Source of the DNA: Smittium culicis | Lineage: Eukaryota; Kickxellomycota; Harpellomycetes; Harpellales; Legeriomycetaceae | Assembly: GCA_001970855.1 (NCBI GenBank) | Contig: LSSN01003057.1 | Coordinates: forward strand, 1-24,182 | DNA: 24,182 nt | Reading direction: 5' to 3' | Shown: one piece after another, positions 19,948-24,182 of the stretch | How positions within the stretch are numbered: position 1 is the stretch's first letter | How the letters are laid out: the number at the start of each line of letters is the position of its first letter | Translations under genes and position numbers: made by a program | The notes under the pieces: generated by a model | The model's input: the letters and a program-made list of their open reading frames with translations, nothing else | What the model was told of the DNA's origin: nothing | The model's database searches: none

Positions 19948-20145
19948 CAAACCCTTTCCAGGGTCAACAATCTTAAACTTTTTTAAAAATTATAATTGGA
20001 TATGCTAAATAAAAGTCTTTAGTTATTGGATACATTGAAATAAATACCCAGTATAATATTAAAATTTTATGCTAATTTATCAGTTTTTCATTTGGTTGGG
20101 CGTTTTTGGTAGTTCAAAAAATGCCAACCTCCTTGAAAGAGTCGA
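19948..20145. mobile_element. MITE-like element, subfamily A, copy 4
   Basis: The element proper is about 19952-20141 (190 bp). The left end CCCTTTCCAGGGTCAACAAT, with CTTAAACT following, and the right end GCCAACCTCCTTGAAAGAG match subfamily A. The inner TTTGGTTGGGCGTTTTTGG and TAGTTCAAAAAATGCC keep the exact GGTTGG/CCAACC pairing. The flanks (CAAA, TCGA) no longer read TTAA, so the target duplication has decayed or the ends are slightly misplaced. Confidence 0.7.
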
Positions 20146-20979
20146 CAAGAACATAATAAGCGTCAGTCCACATTTATAAATAATAAGCTGACTATTTGTA
20201 ATTATGTAATATTTATGGATATCTTTTTATTTATACAAAATAAAAACCTCCATTATTAAAGCAAATCCTGTCTTGTGATGTTTAAAATTAGTTACTATGC
20301 GAGCTGGATAAACTACAAAGCTGTGTTGAATTGTAATAAAAATATCTAATTCTTTCATTTTGGGCGAAGCTTAGTCAATTGCCATAAATATTTGGATTTT
20401 ACTGCATTTTGAGTGAAAAAAACTCGAGCTTTGTTTATGCGGATTAACTAATAAAAAATAATCATCAAGACTGAAACTGAATGGTATAACAATAAGAGCT
20501 TTTGTCATTCAAGATAGCTTTAATTTTTGCACGATTCGCCTCAAATGCTAAAAAAAAAGCCACGTAAAAAAATGTTGATAATTATTAAATCAGGCAAATA
20601 AAAGTATGCATTTTTTTTAGCTCTTCATATCCTTGCAAATCGATAAATAAAAGCACAGGAACTTATTAGATGGCTTCCTCTTCAGGAACCAAAAAAAAAA
20701 AAAAAACCTTATTACAAGCAATACATTGCAAATATTAATTCCGTTTTTATTTTATAAAGATCAAATTAGGACACTTTCAAGAATCGCCGATATCCCTTTT
20801 TGAAACTAAAAAATTCATTTAAACTTTTACGCTTTGAATATATAGGGCATTAAAAAATATTAATTAAATCACAACGCTTTAGTATTCATGTCTCTATAAA
20901 TAATTGACTATTTACAGATATTAAATAATTATTTCTCTTTACATATAATTCAAACTTTTATTACTATCAAAGAAAAAAA
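20146..20979. promoter_or_regulatory. Upstream region of the acyl-CoA synthetase gene
   Basis: About 830 bases with no gene. It contains A runs (17 A near 20690-20706) and, just before the start codon, a pyrimidine/AT-rich stretch with ACATATAATT (20940-20949) and an A run at the ATG (AAAGAAAAAAAATG). This is the natural place for promoter and 5' UTR, but no specific factor site could be identified. Confidence 0.35.
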
Positions 20980-23232
20980 ATGTATGAATCAGACCCAATT
21001 GGATCAAAGCCTGATGCTTGGACAGTAATACACGAAAGTACTGATTCAACTGAAGAAGTTAGACGATACTACAAGGATCCTTCAAAGCTTGTTGATAACG
21101 AATGGAGAAATGGAGGAAATACCACCTTATATGAAATGCTTAAAAAAGTTGTCAGCAAGAATCCCAATAAGGAAATCATAGGTAAAAGAACTATCATCGG
21201 AATCGAAGAGGTTGAAAAGAAGGTCCCCAAGCCATTGTCTGCTGAAGATAAATCAGACCGCAGAAAATCTGTAGTTGGCAAGATCAAAAAACGAATCAGC
21301 ACCGATAAGAATCGGGAATACACTACTAAGAAATGGACTTATCAGAAGCTATCCCCATATAATTGGATGACTTACCAGCAGTTGTGGGATAAAACTTGCC
21401 TAATTTCAAGAGGTTTGATTTCTCGTGAAGTTGGTTTATCCTCAAATGATACTATGGAAATTTTTGCACCAACATCCGCAGAATGGACTACTATGTTTAT
21501 TTCCTGTGTACGCCAAAGCATTCGCGTTGCTACTGCCTACGATACTCTCGGATACGAAGGCCTGCTCTTTTCAGTTAACGAAGCTGGTGCTAAAGTTCTG
21601 TTTACCAGAATCGATTTGATTGGAACTGCTGCAAAAGTTGCCTCTGAATCCGAATGTTTGGATACAATTATTTACTTTGGAGCCGGCGAGCTTGACAAGT
21701 TTAATCCTAAAGTTTCGCAAGGACTGGAACAAGCAGTTGAACTAATTGACTCTAAAGGAAAGAAAATTTTCTCGCTAGAGCAAATTATCGAGTTTGGCTC
21801 AGACCCTAGTCTATATAAAAAGGGTTCTTCAGAGGCTCACGACAGCGGAAGCAAAACAGTCAAACCCAACAAAGGAAGTGAAAGCGACACTCTTGACGAA
21901 TCAACTGATGAGCCACCGACTCAAGAATCCATTGCACTTATTATGTATACATCTGGCACTACTGGAAAACCAAAAGGCGTTGTAATCAAGCATAAAAATG
22001 TATGCTCAGTTATCGGCGGGATTCAGCTTTCTTTGCTAGACACATTCAAAGCCGACGATATAATCATAGCGTACTTGCCCCTCGCTCATATTCTCGAATT
22101 TGCTGTCGAGTTTCTTGCATTGTCATTGGGCATAAGGATCGGCTACGGAACCCCAAGAACTCTAACTACATCCATGGTTCACGGCTGTCTCGGTGATTTG
22201 GAAGAACTCAAGCCAACTCTAATGGCCGGTGTTCCTCAAGTCTGGAATGGAATTGCTCGTGAAATAATGAATCAAGTCAACAGCAAAGGGCCAATTGTTT
22301 CCCGAATTTTTAACGCAGCCCTTAGATTCAAGTGGTCTCGTATGATAAGCAATCCTGAAAACCAAAACTGGGTACATGAAGGCTACCTATTTTCAAAAGC
22401 AAAACAGATTGTTGGCGGAAGATTGAGGTTGGCACTATCCGGTGGTGCATCCATTTCACCTGAAACACAGCAGCTATTGTCGTGTATTCTCTGCCCAATT
22501 GTTCAAGGCTATGGAATGACTGAAACTTGCGGTGTCATTGCCATCCAAAAATTTGAAACTTTTGGTCTTGGTAAAACTGGTCCTTGTATCCCTTCGGTTG
22601 AAGCAAAGCTTGTTAGTGTACCAGACGCAGGGTATGACAGTAAAAATGGACAAGGTGAAGTTTGGGTCCGTGGTCCATCAATTTCCTCCGGATACTTGGT
22701 TGACCCACCAAATGTTGAAGAAACATTCACAAAAGATGGCTGGCTAAGAACTGGTGATATCGCTGAATGGACGCCCGATGGTCAAATTAAAATCATTGAC
22801 CGTCTCAAAAACTTAGTCAAGATGTCAAATGGCGAATATATCGCCCTTGAACAGCTTGAGTCTGCTTATGTAACCAGCCCATTCGTTCAAAACATTTGCA
22901 TCCACGCCCAGTCCGATAAAATGCAGCCTATTGCTATTGTAGCAATAGATGAAAAGCTCTCTCAGCGTTTAGCCTCTAATGTAGGAATCGATCCACACAC
23001 TGAAAAGTCTAAACTTGTAACCAATGACTCTGCAAAATCAGCTGTACTCAAATCTCTTTTAGATATTGCCAAAAAGAACAATTATGTCAAATCACAAACT
23101 ATCAGCGATGTGATTATTGATGAAAATGAATGGAGCGCTGATAATGGGCTGCTCACCGCTGCTGGTAAACTCCAACGCAAAGCCGTTGAAAACAGCTTAA
23201 AAGATAAAATTGATACCGTATACCTTAACTAA
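20980..23232 (+). CDS. FAA1: Long-chain fatty acyl-CoA synthetase (ACSL/Faa1-Faa4 type), 750 aa, intronless
   Basis: Activates long-chain fatty acids with ATP and CoA to acyl-CoA for lipid synthesis, beta-oxidation and protein acylation (family knowledge). It belongs to the adenylate-forming (ANL) superfamily. Visible motifs: P-loop YTSGTTGKPKG (323-333), YLPLAHILE (365-373), YGMTE (511-515), WLRTGD (588-593) and the fatty-acyl-CoA synthetase signature DRLKNLVKMSNGEYIALE from Asp607. The C-terminal AAGKLQRK (Lys730, Lys734) lies where the family keeps its lysine used in the adenylation step. The end DKIDTVYLN resembles that of yeast Faa1. No signal peptide, transmembrane helix or PTS1 is obvious. 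It is longer than yeast Faa1 (about 700), through a basic insert near 80-112 and a Ser/Asp/Glu-rich linker at 280-315 just before the P-loop. The start is the first ATG of the ORF; N-terminal homology begins near residue 30, so a slightly later start is possible. Faa1 versus Faa4 cannot be decided. Confidence 0.95.
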   Translation: MYESDPIGSKPDAWTVIHESTDSTEEVRRYYKDPSKLVDNEWRNGGNTTLYEMLKKVVSKNPNKEIIGKRTIIGIEEVEKKVPKPLSAEDKSDRRKSVVGKIKKRISTDKNREYTTKKWTYQKLSPYNWMTYQQLWDKTCLISRGLISREVGLSSNDTMEIFAPTSAEWTTMFISCVRQSIRVATAYDTLGYEGLLFSVNEAGAKVLFTRIDLIGTAAKVASESECLDTIIYFGAGELDKFNPKVSQGLEQAVELIDSKGKKIFSLEQIIEFGSDPSLYKKGSSEAHDSGSKTVKPNKGSESDTLDESTDEPPTQESIALIMYTSGTTGKPKGVVIKHKNVCSVIGGIQLSLLDTFKADDIIIAYLPLAHILEFAVEFLALSLGIRIGYGTPRTLTTSMVHGCLGDLEELKPTLMAGVPQVWNGIAREIMNQVNSKGPIVSRIFNAALRFKWSRMISNPENQNWVHEGYLFSKAKQIVGGRLRLALSGGASISPETQQLLSCILCPIVQGYGMTETCGVIAIQKFETFGLGKTGPCIPSVEAKLVSVPDAGYDSKNGQGEVWVRGPSISSGYLVDPPNVEETFTKDGWLRTGDIAEWTPDGQIKIIDRLKNLVKMSNGEYIALEQLESAYVTSPFVQNICIHAQSDKMQPIAIVAIDEKLSQRLASNVGIDPHTEKSKLVTNDSAKSAVLKSLLDIAKKNNYVKSQTISDVIIDENEWSADNGLLTAAGKLQRKAVENSLKDKIDTVYLN

Positions 23233-23789
23233 AAATCTTGTATTCATTTTTTTTTTTACAAGTTTAATCTAAATACTTAATTTGTATTATATCTATGAAA
23301 ATAATAATGTTAATAAATTAATTAGCTTTGCTTAGCTAAATAAAATAATCAAATAATATTACCCATCAAATAATTTTTATAAAATTATAAATATCATCAA
23401 AATATTTCTTTTGGAATAAAAAAATTGAAGCTTATTTAGAAAAAAACTTCAAGTGTGATAATTTGAAATTATAATATTTAACGTTTATGGAAAATATATG
23501 CTATACGATAAAGAACTTTTACAGAACTTTTCGCATCCAGATTTTAATCCTTAAATAATGTAATGAATTTTACAAATGAGTCTACCGAGCTAAATATTTA
23601 CTCTTTCAACCACACAAGTATCTTTATAAAAAGTTAAGCCCCAATTATTATTTATATTATTTATATTATTTCATGCTTACTTTCATTTCACTGCCCCTTT
23701 ATTTTATCAATTTTGTTAAATATAATATACAATAAATGCAATAAGTATAAAAAAATTAATAATCTAGAAATTATATATATTTATTAACT
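23233..23789. other. 3' flank of the acyl-CoA synthetase gene
   Basis: A T run follows the stop codon, then AT-rich sequence with AATAAA at 23339-23344, about 107 bases after the stop, as a possible polyadenylation signal. No further gene was seen. Confidence 0.4.
23339..23344 (+). promoter_or_regulatory. Possible polyadenylation signal (AATAAA) of the acyl-CoA synthetase gene
   Basis: Hexamer at a suitable distance after the stop codon. The AT-rich context makes chance occurrence likely. Confidence 0.25.
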
Positions 23790-23820
23790 GACCCTCTCCA
23801 CCTCGTCCAACAATCTAATA
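23790..23820. repeat. Possible left-end remnant of a MITE-like element
   Basis: CCCTCTCCACCTCGTCCAAC followed by AATCTAATAA resembles the A and B left ends (CCCTTTCC..GTCCAACA, CTTA). TTAACTGA stands just before it. No matching right end was found within 250 bases, so this is either a truncated copy or a chance likeness. Confidence 0.25.
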
Positions 23821-24182
23821 ACCCCATAAACCTTGTGAATTATTCAAAGATAATAAAATCAAACTTTATAATTTTTTTAATGGATTAACTACTTGCTCTT
23901 TTTTTATATACTAGAGCTATAAATAACCGAGTCTTAAGTATCGTTTATAATAATTAAAAGTTTTTTTTACAATTTTTCAAAATTAGGTAATTAAAATAAA
24001 ATTAATATCGCAAATTTGTTCACATATATGTCGTAGCTAATTTTAGTCACGTACCGAGCTTTTATTACTTCGCTTGGATTTTATATATATATTTTATTTA
24101 TTGACTTAATATTAATAAAAAAAAAAAGGGAGGAATATAAAATTATTTTTATTATATTTGTTTTTTTTTTTTTTTTTTTTTT
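23821..24182. other. Right contig end, AT-rich, terminal T run
   Basis: No gene was seen. The last 22 bases (24161-24182) are all T, which suggests that the assembly stopped in a homopolymer. No telomere repeat is present. Confidence 0.6.

Noticed and set aside
9418..20265. Shared 17-mer AAACCTCCATTATTAAA near 9424 and 20246
   Set aside because: The match does not extend on either side. Short shared AT-rich words are expected in this composition.
21069..22747. Several 63-84 codon ORFs in other frames
   Set aside because: All lie inside the acyl-CoA synthetase gene and are frame shadows of it.
1..24182. CRISPR array, bacterial operon, rRNA or telomere repeats
   Set aside because: None is visible. 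The gene structure is eukaryotic and no regularly spaced or telomeric repeats occur.

Overview
The window looks like one complete AT-rich contig from the nuclear genome of a fungus. It holds two confidently recognisable eukaryotic genes, one with many short GT-AG introns. There are no bacterial operons, ribosome binding sites, tRNAs or rRNAs, and the window ends in a 22-base T run. Exons are clearly richer in G+C than the very AT-rich spacers. An early-diverging fungus such as a gut-dwelling Harpellales fungus would fit, but that is inference; the sequence supports 'fungus with AT-rich spacers' and no more.

Layout. (1) 1-2454: spacer with one TTAA-flanked short repeat (292-490) and a nested pair of such repeats (1955-2340). 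(2) 2455-5308, + strand: a 12-exon gene for tRNA-dihydrouridine synthase 3 (Dus3), rebuilt here exon by exon to 570 residues. (3) 5700-5852, - strand: a small open segment that looks like a C-terminal exon, convergent with DUS3. (4) 6369-8139, + strand: a patchy, G+C-richer zone with exon-like pieces. They include a possible signal peptide, a metallophosphatase-like GDVHxDY motif and good splice signals, with one repeat inserted inside. It is either an unresolved small-exon gene or a decayed one. (5) 8140-11602: two more repeats plus several - strand open segments that look like gene remnants. (6) 11603-17754: a very AT-rich desert with a 64-bp mini-element. (7) 17755-20145: three more repeats. 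(8) 20980-23232, + strand: an intronless gene for long-chain acyl-CoA synthetase (Faa1/Faa4/ACSL type), 750 residues. (9) 23233-24182: 3' flank and contig end.

The two clear genes are unrelated housekeeping functions: tRNA uridine reduction and fatty-acid activation. The main structural story is a family of about 190-bp non-autonomous elements in two subfamilies, nine copies plus a 64-bp relative. They have CCCTTT...AAAGGG ends and TTAA or near-TTAA flanks, as expected for piggyBac-type MITEs. One copy sits inside another, exactly at an internal TTAA of the host copy. All copies recognised lie in the same orientation. No transposase gene was recognised.
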